From a methane-oxidizing endosymbiont of Gigantopelta aegis (GTDB lineage Bacteria; Pseudomonadota; Gammaproteobacteria; Methylococcales; Methylomonadaceae): 64,000 bases of DNA. Of the stretch, positions 18,260-28,199 are shown piece after piece (the stretch's first letter is position 1; every line of letters begins with the position of its first letter). The translations under genes and the position numbers were made by a program. The notes beneath the pieces were generated by a model. It did no database searches. It was not told the DNA's origin and saw only the letters and a list, made by a program, of their open reading frames with translations. Location: positions 383,876 to 447,875 of the forward strand of contig NZ_JAEHGD010000002.1 in assembly GCF_016097405.1 (NCBI RefSeq). Direction: 5' to 3'.

Positions 18260-19739
18260 TGGCCCTGTTGAGCAGATACTGAGTCAGTAAGGGCAGCGGT
18301 CTGCCGGTAGCGCCTTTTTCCTGTCCGGTGCGCCATGCGGTACCCGCAATATCCAGATGCGCCCAGCGGTAGTCTTCGGTAAAGCGTGATAAAAAGCAGG
18401 CGGCGGTAATGGTGCCGGCATCGCGGCCGCCGATATTCGCGATATCGGCAAAATTGGAATTCAACAGCTCCTGATATTCTTCCCATAAAGGCAATCGCCA
18501 AAGACTGTCACAGGCGACTTCAGAAGCCTGAATCAAATCTTCACACAAGGCATCATCATTACCCAGTAAACCACTGGGAACTCGACCTAATGCAACTAAG
18601 CAGGCGCCGGTCAAGGTGGCCAGATCAATAACGACTTCCGGATTGAATTTGGCAGCATAAGTTAATGTGTCGCACAGAATCAAACGGCCTTCAGCATCAG
18701 TATTGAGGACTTCAATGGTTTTACCTGACATGCTGGTTAAGACATCGCCCGGCTTGTTAGCATCACCATCCGGCATATTCTCGGACGACGGAACCAGGCC
18801 GATGATATTTAACGGCAGTTGCAGTTCTGCTGCGGCTTGTAATGTGCCAAGAACCGTAGCGCCACCGCACATATCGTATTTCATTTCATCCATACCGGCG
18901 CCGGGCTTCAGGCTGATGCCACCCGCATCAAAGGTCAGTCCTTTGCCAACCAAAACGATGGGACGGGTTTCAGGGCTCGCGCCGCGATAGTTTAGCGTAA
19001 TCAGTTTAGCCGGTTGACGGCTGCCTCGGGTGACCGAAAGCAAGGCCCCCATGCCTAAAGCTTCCATGTGGCTTTCTTCTAGGATTTCTACGTCAAGGTT
19101 TTCAAACCGCTCGGCTAATAATTCGGCTTGTTGGGCCAGATAGCTTGGTGTGCAGATATTGCCGGGAAGGTCGGCGAGTTGTTTGGTCAAGTCCATTCCG
19201 CGAGCGATTGCCAATCCCTGTTGCAGGCCTTTTTCCGCCGTGCTTAATGTTTCGTTATCGGCTAAAATTTTAAGGTGTTGCAGGGTAATTTTATTGTCTT
19301 CAATATTTTTAGTGACATCATATTGATATAAGGTATCGTTGAAGACCTCAATAATTTGTCTGATCTTCCAGGTATTATCGGACTGTGGGACATCAATGTC
19401 GGTCAATGCGGCCGTAGCTGACTTTAGTTTGCTGCTTTTCAAGGCTTTGGCTGCCGCGGCTAATGCTTTACGGAAAGATTTTCGGTCGATTTTATCGGCC
19501 TGGCCAAAGCCTACGAGTAAAATGCGCTTGATTGGATGCTCTGGAAAATAGTTAAGCCATAAGGTTTCGGCATTTTTCCCGCTAATATCGCCCTGTTCGA
19601 TTAAGGTATCGATAAGATTGTTGTATTGTTGATTCAGTGCGGTCGCCATTTTAGGCAGTTGGCGATTCTCAAAAACGCCAATAATTAAGCATTCGGTTTG
19701 GAGATTGTCTGCCGTGGAGCTTTCTATAGAATAATCCAT
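18252..19739 (-). CDS. pepA: Leucyl (cytosol) aminopeptidase
   Basis: The 495-residue product has the M17 family signature NTDAEGRLIL, the metal-binding region GKGLTFDAGGISLKPG and the MCGGATVLG segment. It is a hexameric two-metal aminopeptidase; in some bacteria it also binds DNA. It is divergent from lptF. Confidence 0.97.
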   Translation of the reverse strand: MDYSIESSTADNLQTECLIIGVFENRQLPKMATALNQQYNNLIDTLIEQGDISGKNAETLWLNYFPEHPIKRILLVGFGQADKIDRKSFRKALAAAAKALKSSKLKSATAALTDIDVPQSDNTWKIRQIIEVFNDTLYQYDVTKNIEDNKITLQHLKILADNETLSTAEKGLQQGLAIARGMDLTKQLADLPGNICTPSYLAQQAELLAERFENLDVEILEESHMEALGMGALLSVTRGSRQPAKLITLNYRGASPETRPIVLVGKGLTFDAGGISLKPGAGMDEMKYDMCGGATVLGTLQAAAELQLPLNIIGLVPSSENMPDGDANKPGDVLTSMSGKTIEVLNTDAEGRLILCDTLTYAAKFNPEVVIDLATLTGACLVALGRVPSGLLGNDDALCEDLIQASEVACDSLWRLPLWEEYQELLNSNFADIANIGGRDAGTITAACFLSRFTEDYRWAHLDIAGTAWRTGQEKGATGRPLPLLTQYLLNRANA

Positions 19740-19853
19740 AATGCCTGTATGATAAGTAGGTTAAAAAATATTCATCAAAATTATACAACAGAATAACGAA
19801 TATATGTTTGAACGCGATGTGAGGAATGATGACTGCCTTGGAGAAATAAGAAA

Positions 19854-20933
19854 ATGACCATTCTGGATAAAATGATCATTAAGGATTTGTTTAAAACGAT
19901 GCTGGCCATCTTATCGGTTATTGTTGTGATTATTGTGAGCCGCAAATTTATCCGGATTCTGGCCAAAGCGATTGATGGGCAGCTCTCGGTTGATGCGGTG
20001 ATGGGGATGTTGGGCTATAAGATCATTGTGGTATCGACTTTATTCTTACCGGCGGCCGTATTTATGGCGGTTTTAATGGTGTTGGGCAGGATGTATCGCG
20101 ATCAGGAAATGGCGGCTATCGCTTCGGCTGGTGGCGGTGTCGGTTTGATTTATAAATCTGTATTTATGTTTGTTATCCCTTTGATGGTTGGTGCAGGGGG
20201 GTTATCGTTAACGGTTGCGCCTTGGGCGGAAGCGCAAATGCAGATTTTGACCGAAAAAGATCAAAGTGTTTTGAATGTTAAGGGTATTGAAGCAGGGCGT
20301 TTCAGTGAATATCGGCAAGGGCGCATTGTTTTTTACGCCGAAGATGTGGATAAAGACGAGAAAATGCAGCATGTGTTTATGCAAACCAAGGCGAAAAACG
20401 GCAACAAGGCGATTGTGAGTGCAAATACGGGGGTGTTGCGATATCAATCGGATGGCTTATTTTTGATTCTCAGCGAGGGTGAGCGTGTGCAAGGGAAACC
20501 TGGCCATAGAGATTTTATACTGGAATCTTTTGCACAATATGGCGTGCTGATTGAACAAACTGTTCGCGCCGTTTCTTTGCATTTAAACGCTTTGCCTGTT
20601 GAAGCGTTGTTGGGATCAAATGATGTTAAAAAAATTGCCGAATTGCAAAACCGCCTGTCGGTGCCTTTAGGGGTTTTTTTTCTGGCTTTTTTGGCTGTGC
20701 CTCTGGCAAAGCTGAGTCCGCGGGGTGGTGTTTACGGTAGCTTGTTGGTCGCGTTTGCGATTTATTTTATCTACGCTAACTTGAAAAGGGTGGCGCAGAG
20801 TTGGGTCGTGTCGGGTGCCATATCACCCTGGCAAGGTTATGTTTGGGTTTATGGCCTTATGTTTCTGACCGGCATGGTGTTATTGGGGCGCTTATACGGC
20901 TGGAAATGGGTAAAACAGCAGGTTTTTAAATGA
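19854..20933 (+). CDS. lptF: LPS export permease LptF
   Basis: The 359-residue YjgP/YjgQ protein has three N-terminal and three C-terminal membrane segments around a periplasmic beta-jellyroll domain. The opening MTILDKMIIKDLFKTMLAIL and the conserved PLAKLSPRGG segment mark LptF. It forms the LptB2FG extractor that pulls LPS from the inner membrane. A GGAG site precedes the ATG. It overlaps lptG by 4 bases. Confidence 0.95.
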   Translation: MTILDKMIIKDLFKTMLAILSVIVVIIVSRKFIRILAKAIDGQLSVDAVMGMLGYKIIVVSTLFLPAAVFMAVLMVLGRMYRDQEMAAIASAGGGVGLIYKSVFMFVIPLMVGAGGLSLTVAPWAEAQMQILTEKDQSVLNVKGIEAGRFSEYRQGRIVFYAEDVDKDEKMQHVFMQTKAKNGNKAIVSANTGVLRYQSDGLFLILSEGERVQGKPGHRDFILESFAQYGVLIEQTVRAVSLHLNALPVEALLGSNDVKKIAELQNRLSVPLGVFFLAFLAVPLAKLSPRGGVYGSLLVAFAIYFIYANLKRVAQSWVVSGAISPWQGYVWVYGLMFLTGMVLLGRLYGWKWVKQQVFK

Positions 20934-21994
20934 AGGTACTGACACGTTATATCGTCTGGGAAATTGTTAAAGGAGCATTGCTTGCCCAGTTGCTCTTGAA
21001 TACGCTGTTCACATTAGTGACCTTCAGTGATGAATTGAAAGATTTGGGTGTCGGTCATTATGGCTTAAAAGAAATCGGACTTTTTTTATTATTGATTACG
21101 CCGCGTACATTTTATGAGCTAATGCCTTCTGCAGCGTTATTAGGTAGTTTGTTCGTGGTTGGGGCCATGGCGAATAACCGGGAAATTATTGCCATGCGTG
21201 CAGCGGGGTGTTCGATCTTCTGGATTATTCGCAGCATTATGCTGGCGGGTGTATTTTTGGTATTTATTGGCTTGCTTGTCGGCGAAATGATTGCGCCGGA
21301 ATCGGAGCAAAAAGCGCAAATACTTCGCGCCGAAGCCCAGAATACGAAACCTGTTGCCAGTACCCCTTATGGTATGTGGTTACGAGAGGGTGATTTTTTC
21401 ATCAATGTCGCGCAGGTTCCGGAAGAGCATGTATTGGCGGATGTGAGTATTTATCAGTTAAGCGATCAGCGTTTAGTGTTATGGAAACAGGCAAAAAAAG
21501 CTGTTTTTTTAAATGAAGGGCAATGGCGTTTAGAGCAGGTTGTTCAGTCAGAAATTACAGATAAGATTGTTTTGGCTGAGCAAAAAGATACTGAGATCTG
21601 GCAAACGGCGATTGAACCGGGATTGATGGATTCGGTTGTGATCACGGCAGAAGAAATGCCGATTGTGGAGTTGTACAAATATATTCAGTTTTTGCGCGAA
21701 AACAATCAAAACGCCAAGACGTTTGAGCAGGCTTTTTGGGGGCGGGTATTTAATCCATTAGCGACGTTTGCCATGCTGATGGTTTCTATACCATTTGTCG
21801 TTGGAATCCGACGCGGCGTCAGTGCGGGCGCACGGATTATGATGGGCGTTATCATCGGTTTGATGTTCAATATTGTTGACAGAATTTCCGGGCATTTAGG
21901 TTTGGTTTATGGCTTCAATCCCGTGCTGATGGCCTTGTTACCGAGTATGCTGGTATTTTTAGGTGCAGTGTATGCGATAAGAAGAGCCGAATAA
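20930..21994 (+). CDS. lptG: LPS export permease LptG
   Basis: The 354-residue paralogue of LptF starts MKVLTRYIVWEIVKG and has the ELMPSAALLGSL and MRAAGCS segments typical of LptG. Its start overlaps the lptF stop (ATGA). It pairs with LptF and LptB in LPS transport. A 155-bp repeat element follows. Confidence 0.95.
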   Translation: MKVLTRYIVWEIVKGALLAQLLLNTLFTLVTFSDELKDLGVGHYGLKEIGLFLLLITPRTFYELMPSAALLGSLFVVGAMANNREIIAMRAAGCSIFWIIRSIMLAGVFLVFIGLLVGEMIAPESEQKAQILRAEAQNTKPVASTPYGMWLREGDFFINVAQVPEEHVLADVSIYQLSDQRLVLWKQAKKAVFLNEGQWRLEQVVQSEITDKIVLAEQKDTEIWQTAIEPGLMDSVVITAEEMPIVELYKYIQFLRENNQNAKTFEQAFWGRVFNPLATFAMLMVSIPFVVGIRRGVSAGARIMMGVIIGLMFNIVDRISGHLGLVYGFNPVLMALLPSMLVFLGAVYAIRRAE

Positions 21995-22048
21995 GGGGGC
22001 TTGGTGACCACTGCAATAGGAAGCTGTCGTTAATTATATTGAAAAAAC

Positions 22049-22203
22049 GTAACTGCTCACCCCGTTGTGTTTTAGTCGGAGTAGGTCATTGATTTATCAG
22101 GACACGTGAATACATCCATGTAGTTATGCATAACATCCTAAGTTATGCAAGCCTGATAAATCAACAACCTACACCTGCTTTTCAGAGGGGGCTGAGTAGA
22201 TAC
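22049..22203. repeat. MITE-like element copy 2 (subfamily B), flanked by 8-bp duplication
   Basis: The element starts GTAACTGCTCACC and ends GAGTAGATAC. It is bounded exactly by GAAAAAAC at 22041-22048 and 22204-22211. The internal arms GATTTATCAGG and CCTGATAAATC pair, and a central hairpin uses GCATAAC / GTTATGC. It lies between lptG and the pterin dehydratase gene. Confidence 0.9.
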
Positions 22204-22232
22204 GAAAAAACAATCTTTAAAAGGAGAGAGCA

Positions 22233-22616
22233 ATGGCTTGGCGTGAACGAAAACATGAAGAAACCTATAATGATGAAGATGTCGTCGAACGATTGAAGCA
22301 GGAATTGCCGCATTGGTACCTGGAAAAGGGCTGGATTCGGCGTAAATATAAAACCAGTGGCTGGAAATCGACGCTGATGGTTGTGAATACGGTGGGCCAT
22401 TTGGCTGAAGCAGCATTTCATCATCCTGATCTGACAGTATCTTATGCCTTTGTAATTGTAAAGCTGATGAATCATGCGGCCAAAGGCATTACCAATAAGG
22501 ATTTCGAGTTGGCGAAAAAGATCGAAGAGGTCGTTATGTGGCAGCCCGGTCTTGAAGGCGGCGCATTGGAAGGCACGCCAGATGATCCACGTTTCAAATA
22601 CATCAAATACGACTGA
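22233..22616 (+). CDS. phhB: 4a-hydroxytetrahydrobiopterin dehydratase (PCD family)
   Basis: The 127-residue product has the pterin carbinolamine dehydratase core: VNTVGHLAEAAFHHPDL with the catalytic histidines, then a KLMNHAAKGITNKDFELA segment. It regenerates the pterin cofactor of aromatic hydroxylases. No phenylalanine hydroxylase is nearby, so the physiological substrate is open. A strong GGAGAG site precedes the ATG. Confidence 0.9.
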   Translation: MAWRERKHEETYNDEDVVERLKQELPHWYLEKGWIRRKYKTSGWKSTLMVVNTVGHLAEAAFHHPDLTVSYAFVIVKLMNHAAKGITNKDFELAKKIEEVVMWQPGLEGGALEGTPDDPRFKYIKYD

Positions 22617-22654
22617 GTCGCACCGACCGGCTCATCCATTTATTCAGGAGTACA

Positions 22655-23011
22655 GTGTTGAAATCTATTCATTTATTTTTTGTTGTTTTATCATTTGTCA
22701 GTTTTAGTGGGCGGATGGGGTTGTCACAATTCAAGTCCGAATGGCTGCAGCAGAAATGGTTGAAAATAGCCCCGCATATTATTGATACTTGTTTATTGTT
22801 AAGCGGTGTCGCGCTGGTTTTTTATGGTCAATGGCTGGATAAGGAATATGGCTGGATTATTAGTAAACTGATTATTTTGACGGTCTATGTCATCTTAGGG
22901 ATTATCGCGATGCGTAGTCAGGGCGCAAAACGATGGCTGGTCTTTTTGGCCGCCATCGCCTGTTATATCAGTATTTTTGTCATCGCAATCACCAAGCACG
23001 GTTTTATTTAA
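22655..23011 (+). CDS. SirB2-like small integral membrane protein
   Basis: The 118-residue hydrophobic protein has about four membrane segments and the SirB family pattern: LKSIHLFFVVLSFVSFSGRM, PHIIDTCLLLSGVAL and RSQGAKR. Function of the family is not known. The start is a GTG at 22655 placed 4 bases after CAGGAG. The gene follows the pterin dehydratase by 38 bases. Confidence 0.8.
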   Translation: MLKSIHLFFVVLSFVSFSGRMGLSQFKSEWLQQKWLKIAPHIIDTCLLLSGVALVFYGQWLDKEYGWIISKLIILTVYVILGIIAMRSQGAKRWLVFLAAIACYISIFVIAITKHGFI

Positions 23012-23067
23012 ACCCGTGATGAATCAATAGCTTACGTTCTGTGCCGTAGTGAGGTCACGGATTCAGG

Positions 23068-23880
23068 TCATAGCTTGAATGGCTGGGATTGTTGCTCCAG
23101 CCAACGCAAGAATTGCTTACCATTTTTAGCCGGAATTTGTTCAAGAGGGATAGGTTGATGGTTATTTAAGTGTTGCCAGCGTTGTAATAGCTGATCGAGG
23201 CGTGCCTTAGACGTCACAGAAAAGTGGTAGCGTGCAAGGATTTCAGCGCGTTGCGGATGTGTAGGTGGTACAGCGTGTTGCTTGAGAGCGCAAAGCCGAA
23301 CGGCAATGGCGACAATACATTCGATATTGTCTGCAATCCAGTCGCTGACGTTTTGCGCATTCATTTCGAAGCTGGAATGTTCTTCATTATCGGAAATGAC
23401 TTTGATGCAATGGATTAACTCAACGCTGCTGAATTTTACTGCAATCTGATAGAACGCTGAGGCCTCCATATCACATAATGCGGTGTCCGGGTATTGCTCT
23501 GAAGGTTCTGGAACGGTGTGCAATGGCAGAAAGTCCGTTATGGGTAGGCCTACCCATTGCGGATAAAAAACATTATCTGGCTGCGTGGTATCGATGATTT
23601 TATCCGCTAAAAATAGCCTGCCTAGCGCCTGTGTCTGATGGCCGGCAATGCCAAGATTGAGCAATACCGGGCTTGATGCGGGGAAAAGTGCCAGCGTGTA
23701 CGCCACAGCGGCTGCCATATTGTTCTTGTTGACACCAGTAATGGTCAAGATGACTTCGTCATGACGATAAATAGCGAAAGGGTGAGTGTCGTTTGATTTT
23801 TTCAAACGATAATGAGAAATAACGGGTTTTGCCTCACAGTGCAAAGCGCAAAAAAAGAATAACTGAGGTGATGTGCTCAT
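23068..23880 (-). CDS. Phosphorylase-superfamily protein (nucleosidase-like)
   Basis: I start the gene at the ATG at 23878-23880, which overlaps the TGA of the upstream glycosyltransferase; a longer frame runs back into that gene. The 270-residue product resembles MTA/SAH nucleosidases: NLGIAGHQ after a glycine-rich strand and a CDMEASAF stretch that fits the ribose-binding DMEgaA motif. The C-terminal ~60 residues (LDQLLQRWQHLN onward) are extra to the nucleosidase fold. The substrate is unknown. Confidence 0.75.
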   Translation of the reverse strand: MSTSPQLFFFCALHCEAKPVISHYRLKKSNDTHPFAIYRHDEVILTITGVNKNNMAAAVAYTLALFPASSPVLLNLGIAGHQTQALGRLFLADKIIDTTQPDNVFYPQWVGLPITDFLPLHTVPEPSEQYPDTALCDMEASAFYQIAVKFSSVELIHCIKVISDNEEHSSFEMNAQNVSDWIADNIECIVAIAVRLCALKQHAVPPTHPQRAEILARYHFSVTSKARLDQLLQRWQHLNNHQPIPLEQIPAKNGKQFLRWLEQQSQPFKL

Positions 23881-24698
23881 TGATAGTGTTCCATAATATG
23901 CCGGTATTTTTCGGCTTCTTCGGTCTTGTTGCGTTTTAGAGCGCCCTGGCTGTAAATACGGCATTTTTTGATCAGCATGGCTTCGGCGGCGGCCTGATCA
24001 TCGGCGTTAAGGATACCGCTGTCGATAATATTTTGTAGCGCTTTAATTCTAAATCGATCCATACCCCAGTAACGGGCGGACAATTGGTCGGCATGGCCGC
24101 CATATTTGATAATCAAGGGTTGTTCAATAAAAAGAACGGGATAGCGGGCTGTGATTCTTAGCCATAAGTCGTAATCTTCGCAGGCCGGTAGCGACTCATC
24201 AAACCACCCTGCCGACTCGAATACTGAACGATGAATCAGAATGGAAGAGGGCGACATGGCGCATAATGGCAGGCAATGCCGAAAAATCCAGCCACCGTTT
24301 TTTTTATGTTTTTTCATTGGGTTAACACGCTTGCCGTGGCGTACCCAGATTTCTTCTGTATGGCAGATCTTGTATTCGGGGTTGTCGATTAAGTGTCGCA
24401 CTTGTGTTTCAAGTTTGTGCGGTAGCCATTCATCATCCGAATCCAGAAATGCCAGCCAATCGCCTGTTGCTTGTTCGATACCGCGGTTACGGGCATGACT
24501 GACTCCTTGATTAGGTTGGAAAATCGCGTTGATATTCGGAAATTTCTGTTTAAGCAGGTTGTAGGTGTTATCAGTCGAGCCATCATCAATAACGATGATT
24601 TCATGCGCGGGGTAACTTTGTTGCTCGACAGAGCTGAGCGCGGTTACTAGCGTTTCACGGCGATTATAGGTTGGAATAATGACCGAAATCTTCAACAT
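23877..24698 (-). CDS. Family 2 glycosyltransferase
   Basis: The 273-residue product is a GT-A fold enzyme: ISVIIPTYNRRETL at the start, VIDDGSTDNT for nucleotide-sugar binding and FLDSDDEWLP with the DxD metal site, then EDYDLWLR. No other cell-surface polysaccharide genes surround it, so the acceptor cannot be guessed. It is translationally coupled to the nucleosidase-like gene. Confidence 0.9.
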   Translation of the reverse strand: MLKISVIIPTYNRRETLVTALSSVEQQSYPAHEIIVIDDGSTDNTYNLLKQKFPNINAIFQPNQGVSHARNRGIEQATGDWLAFLDSDDEWLPHKLETQVRHLIDNPEYKICHTEEIWVRHGKRVNPMKKHKKNGGWIFRHCLPLCAMSPSSILIHRSVFESAGWFDESLPACEDYDLWLRITARYPVLFIEQPLIIKYGGHADQLSARYWGMDRFRIKALQNIIDSGILNADDQAAAEAMLIKKCRIYSQGALKRNKTEEAEKYRHIMEHYQ

Positions 24699-24824
24699 GT
24701 TTACCTTAAAATTTAATTAATTGTTGCAATTTTATAAGACTTCACTTAAATTGCGAACAATACTAACTTGAAAAAGGATGGGGTGGTTTATGAAGTGTCC
24801 CATCAGTCTGGATGGAGATTAAAC

Positions 24825-25289
24825 ATGTCGGTGTGTGTTTCAGAAAATGAGGAGCGGCGTGGCCAAAGCCAGAAAATGGTTGATGAGCTACGGCAGGAAA
24901 GAAAACAGGTTTGGGCCTTGTTTTGTCAGATTGCAGAACAGAAACCATTTGAAAATGGGGATAAACTTGCACCTGTTCTGGAACAATTTGCTGAGATTCT
25001 GGTGGATTATGTGTCATTAGGCCATTTTGGTTTGTTTGAGCGAGCGTTATCTGGAAATGAGCGGCGTGCGCATATTTTTGAGGTTGTCAAGCAGGTTTAT
25101 CCTTTATATGCCCAAACGACTGATGCGGTGATTATGTTTAATGACAGTTTTGATGTGGCTAACAAAAAAATTGATTTCAATGCCCTCGAGCAAAGCTTGT
25201 CACGCTTAGGTGAAGACTTAGCCAAACGGATGGATTTGGAAGACCAGGTTTGCGCGGCCTTGCTCAAAAGACAAGAAACCTCACGCTGA
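24825..25289 (+). CDS. rsd: Regulator of sigma D (Rsd/AlgQ family)
   Basis: From the ATG at 24825, preceded by a GGAGA site, the gene codes for 154 residues, the usual Rsd length. Family features include ERRGQSQKMVDELRQERKQV and LVDYVSLGHFGLFERAL. Rsd binds the housekeeping sigma factor in stationary phase. A longer in-frame start at 24768 lacks a good ribosome-binding site. Confidence 0.92.
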   Translation: MSVCVSENEERRGQSQKMVDELRQERKQVWALFCQIAEQKPFENGDKLAPVLEQFAEILVDYVSLGHFGLFERALSGNERRAHIFEVVKQVYPLYAQTTDAVIMFNDSFDVANKKIDFNALEQSLSRLGEDLAKRMDLEDQVCAALLKRQETSR

Positions 25290-25319
25290 GTCAATATCCT
25301 TACGTATACGCTTGCCACT

Positions 25320-25352
25320 AAAAAGCACCCCGGTTGTCAGGGGTGCTTTTTT
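25320..25352. terminator. Bidirectional terminator between rsd and UPF0182 gene
   Basis: The arms aaaaagcacccc and ggggtgctttttt form a perfect stem with an 8-base loop. A-run and T-run on the two sides suit the two converging genes. Confidence 0.9.
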
Positions 25353-25360
25353 ATGAGCCA

Positions 25361-27988
25361 TCACTCGCCTATTGTCGTTCCCGAGCCCTGAGCGTCCTTC
25401 ATTTGTTTAATAAACAAGGCACGTAAACGCTGAAATGCAGACCAGAGCGTCTTGTCCATCACGACTTGATCGCCTATGGAGACAATGACGCGGGTCAGTT
25501 CCGGGATTTTGGTCTTAGTTGAAATCAGATAGATCGGTTGTACATACAAAATCGAGTTTTCCATTGGCAAAATAATCATTCGCCCGCGCTCTACGGTCGA
25601 ACCATGTTGATCCCATAAAGTAAACTGTTTGGAAATGACAGGATCCTGGTCGATCAAGGCTTCAACCTGTGCGGGGCCATTGACTTGTACATCCTTTTTA
25701 AATTTATAAATGACGACATTAGGATCATACGAGTCGTCACATTTTTCATGGTCCAGCATGCTGGCCATGCCTACCATGCTGAGGTTATCCCGGTTGATCG
25801 GCGTCATTGGGTTAATCATGACAAACTCTTCCCGGTCCTTACAATGACCGAAATCCATGGTGATAAAATAAGGACGGATGATGTGTTTTCGGGTACGAGC
25901 AAATTGCCAGGTTTCCGCCTGTTCATAGAATAACGCCGGTGTGGTCTGATGATATTTTGCAAACACTTTCATTTGCATATAAAACAAATCACGCGGATAG
26001 CGCAAATGTTTGCGTAGTACGTTTGGCATTTCATCCAATGATTTAAAGACACCTGGATAAGCCCGGTCATAGGCTCGAATAATCGGATCATCGGGTTCTG
26101 CGATATAAAAATCGACATGGCCATCATAGGCATCGACCACGATTTTTACCGAGTTACGCACATAGTTAAATTCATGCAAGCCTTCAAAAAAATCATTTTC
26201 GGCTGGCTTGGAGACGGGATAATACTTCGACAAGGTGTAAGCATCCTGAATCCAGTAGAAACGGTCTTCTGTCAACACCAGATAAGGTTCCTTGTCCAGA
26301 TGCAAAAAAGGCGTCAAGGTGTTGATTCTCTCAATTAGATTACGACGCATCAGCAGCTTGCTTTTCGATGAAATATTGGTCGAAAAGAATATTTTCTCGT
26401 CCTTGAAATAAAAAGCGAACAGTAGTTTTCTAAAATAGGACGGGATCGGAATGCCGCCCGCACCCTCATAAGAGCCTTCGCTTCTTGATGATGATAAGCC
26501 GGCAATATGTAATTTATTCGGAACGATGGCATAGGTGTATTTTTCAAGGCCATAGTAAATATCCGGTATTTTGACTTTAAAGCCCACCGGAGAATACATG
26601 TTTAAATCCCTAAGATACCAAACGACAGATTTGTCAGCATCTTGCGCTGCAGGTGTAATAACAGCACCGTAGCCATGGGTGTAACGTAAGTGGGTGTTTT
26701 CCCAGCTTTGGGCTTCCGGCGGAAGTTTATTAATATTTAATTCTCGCGCCGACAAATTGACCTGTTGATAATGACCGTTTAAAAAATAGCGGTCTTCATT
26801 GACTAGCGGAAAACGATAATAAGGACGGATACCCTGAAGTTGTTGATAAACATCTTGAAGGAATTCACGATCCCACACAGGAATATTTTCAAAATGCTCT
26901 TTAGTCGACCAGTTTTTAATATCCTGACTGGCATCTAGTGTCACTTGATAATCGATAATTCTGATTTTATTTAAATCATAGGCATCCAGGGTAGCGTCAA
27001 TATTGTATTGCATGAAGCTACCCTCAGCTTTTACTGGATTCGGTTGTACGATGAGTTGATTCATCAAATCAGGAATAAACTTGACTTTTTCCAGACCAAG
27101 TACCGATCCAAATAAGGCAACCGAGACCAGAAAGGGCCATTTAATTCGGTGTTTTTCTGAGAAAATAAACAGGCCTGCTGTAATGGCGACGGCCAGAAAG
27201 GTTACGATAGAGAGCCAGATTAAGGGCAGATGAAAACGCATTTCGACAAAGCCGGGGCCAAAGAAGACCGGCTCGTGGCTACTCACGTAGAGCAGGGAAT
27301 AACGATCCAGTATAAATCCCCAGATGACGAACATCACCACAAACCCCATTAAGATGGTCAGATGGATTTTTGCGCCTAAAGGATATTCTTGATTTTGATT
27401 AGGGACGAAAACATGCTCTAGCCAGTAAAGAATACCGACGAGTAAAAAAAGAATAGCCGCCGTATAAAGCAGTTCCTGCTGAATCAGCATGTAAATCGGA
27501 TAGGACAGCATATAGAAACTGGCATTACGGCCATAAACCGGATCGATCAGTCCTGAGTTCTCGCCAAAGAAAAACAATAACGCCTGCTCCCATTGTTCAT
27601 AAAACGGGATGGCGACGACGACGGCTAGCAAAAAGGAAAGGGGAGTATATATTTTGATCGAACCATTCATAAAAACGTCGGCAAAACGTTGGAAACGCCG
27701 GCGTTTATCCGCATCAAGCAAAACTTCGTCAGGTGGATTCAAGCCTAAATAGCGCGAAGCGATCCAGAAATGGAAAAAGAATATGCCGAAAAAAAGGAGG
27801 GTGACGCCGCCGGATAGAATGAATCGGTACAGCAATCGTAGCCAGAAATAGCCTTCAAAATCCAGTGAGCGAAACCACCACAAGTCGACAAACAGATCGA
27901 GGAAAAAGAAATAGAATGCAACGTATAAAACAACGGCAACAATGATCGTTGCAAGCGCCAAAACAGGTAACAGTTTCCAGTTACGCAT
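25361..27988 (-). CDS. UPF0182 family large membrane protein
   Basis: The 875-residue product has about seven membrane segments in the first 330 residues, then a large soluble domain with family segments such as YTHGYGAVITPA and PEIYYGL-like PDIYYGLEKY. It belongs to the COG1615/UPF0182 family, whose function is unknown. Length is normal. It is a single-gene unit on the minus strand. Confidence 0.9.
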   Translation of the reverse strand: MRNWKLLPVLALATIIVAVVLYVAFYFFFLDLFVDLWWFRSLDFEGYFWLRLLYRFILSGGVTLLFFGIFFFHFWIASRYLGLNPPDEVLLDADKRRRFQRFADVFMNGSIKIYTPLSFLLAVVVAIPFYEQWEQALLFFFGENSGLIDPVYGRNASFYMLSYPIYMLIQQELLYTAAILFLLVGILYWLEHVFVPNQNQEYPLGAKIHLTILMGFVVMFVIWGFILDRYSLLYVSSHEPVFFGPGFVEMRFHLPLIWLSIVTFLAVAITAGLFIFSEKHRIKWPFLVSVALFGSVLGLEKVKFIPDLMNQLIVQPNPVKAEGSFMQYNIDATLDAYDLNKIRIIDYQVTLDASQDIKNWSTKEHFENIPVWDREFLQDVYQQLQGIRPYYRFPLVNEDRYFLNGHYQQVNLSARELNINKLPPEAQSWENTHLRYTHGYGAVITPAAQDADKSVVWYLRDLNMYSPVGFKVKIPDIYYGLEKYTYAIVPNKLHIAGLSSSRSEGSYEGAGGIPIPSYFRKLLFAFYFKDEKIFFSTNISSKSKLLMRRNLIERINTLTPFLHLDKEPYLVLTEDRFYWIQDAYTLSKYYPVSKPAENDFFEGLHEFNYVRNSVKIVVDAYDGHVDFYIAEPDDPIIRAYDRAYPGVFKSLDEMPNVLRKHLRYPRDLFYMQMKVFAKYHQTTPALFYEQAETWQFARTRKHIIRPYFITMDFGHCKDREEFVMINPMTPINRDNLSMVGMASMLDHEKCDDSYDPNVVIYKFKKDVQVNGPAQVEALIDQDPVISKQFTLWDQHGSTVERGRMIILPMENSILYVQPIYLISTKTKIPELTRVIVSIGDQVVMDKTLWSAFQRLRALFIKQMKDAQGSGTTIGE

Positions 27989-28199
27989 AATGTCCTCTGA
28001 ATTTAATGGGGGTTACCGAAAACGGTGTCAAATCTGTTTTATTCTAACACCCAAAATGGATTTTATACGCCCACATATGAAATTTTCGGATTGAATAGAA
28101 CGATAAGGGGCGGTTTTGGTTGTGGAGCAGAGGTTTTTTTAGGTTCCAGGCATGGCATAAATCACATAGGGTTGATCGTTTTGTCTTGGGGTGTAGGGG

